DNA from: JAXFPC01 sp034180005
GTDB taxonomy: Bacteria; Bacillota; Negativicutes; Acidaminococcales; Acidaminococcaceae
Length of the DNA: 6,852 nucleotides
Assembly: GCA_034180005.1 (NCBI GenBank)
Contig: JAXFPC010000020.1
Span: 1-6,852, forward strand
Direction of reading: 5' to 3'
Below the pieces are notes generated by a model, which did no database searches, had not been told where the DNA came from, and worked only from the letters and a program-made list of their open reading frames with translations. A program made the position numbers and the translations under genes. Shown here one piece after another: positions 6,794 through 6,852 of this stretch (within the stretch, counting starts at the first letter, position 1; each line of letters starts with the position of its first letter).

Positions 6794-6830
6794 AAGAAAA
6801 TGCTCCCTCCTCCTACGGAAGTGGGAGCAT
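6794..6830 (-). terminator. Hairpin with weak T-run upstream of livH (possible leaky terminator)
   Basis: On the minus strand ATGCTCCC (6830-6823) and GGGAGCAT (6807-6800) form a perfect 8-bp stem around a 15-base loop, followed by TTTCTT (6799-6794). The interrupted T-run suggests a weak intrinsic terminator or an RNA-processing hairpin between an upstream gene and livH. In many liv operons the binding-protein gene comes first and is expressed more highly than the permeases, which a leaky terminator would explain; that link is inferred. The strand is set by the T-run, as the plus strand has none. The rest of 6771-6852 shows no convincing gene or promoter. Confidence 0.55.
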
Positions 6831-6852
6831 CATCTCTTAAAAGTCAAAGCTT

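Noticed and set aside
6842..6847. TTGACT on the minus strand near the right edge as a -35 box for livH
   Set aside because: At 17 bases downstream the sequence is CCACTT, which is not a -10 box, and the hairpin would lie directly after it.
6847..6852. AAGCTT at the very end of the window
   Set aside because: It is a HindIII site, but a six-base palindrome at an edge can be chance and nothing else suggests a cloning junction.

Overview
All eight recognisable genes lie on the minus strand, so the window is read from its right end to its left end. It holds two compact operons for membrane transport, separated by a 105-base gap that contains the end of one operon and the start of the other. The genome is probably a Firmicute (Bacillota). 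The evidence is strong AGGAGG-type ribosome binding sites, the typical ecfA1-ecfA2-ecfT-truA gene order, a consensus sigma-A promoter and roughly even GC content by eye. The mix of Gram-positive-style ECF genes with a full liv cassette would suit an amino-acid-fermenting class such as Negativicutes, but that placement is a guess.

Right to left: positions 6771-6852 are a short leader with an 8-bp perfect hairpin and no gene. It looks like the gap between an upstream gene outside the window (perhaps the substrate-binding protein) and livH. Then come livH, livM, livG and livF (6770-3283). They are separated by 2 bp or overlap by 4 to 8 bp, and they encode the two permeases and two ATPases of a branched-chain (or related) amino acid ABC importer. 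The periplasmic or lipoprotein binding subunit is not in the window.

The livF-ecfA1 gap (3178-3282) contains a rho-independent terminator whose 3' stem arm carries the -35 box of a near-consensus promoter (TTGACT, 17 bp, TATAAT). From this promoter run ecfA1 (GTG start), ecfA2, ecfT and truA, overlapping by 10, 7 and 4 bp. The first three make the shared energising module of a group II ECF vitamin transporter. truA encodes a tRNA pseudouridine synthase and is cut by the left edge a few residues before its expected end. No substrate-binding S component is present, as expected for a shared module.

I see no mobile element, CRISPR array, RNA gene or unknown protein family. The window is mostly ordinary. 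The most interesting feature is the fused terminator and promoter between the operons. Next are the small-ORF and hairpin arrangement in the livH leader and the unusual placement of the ecf operon behind liv genes.
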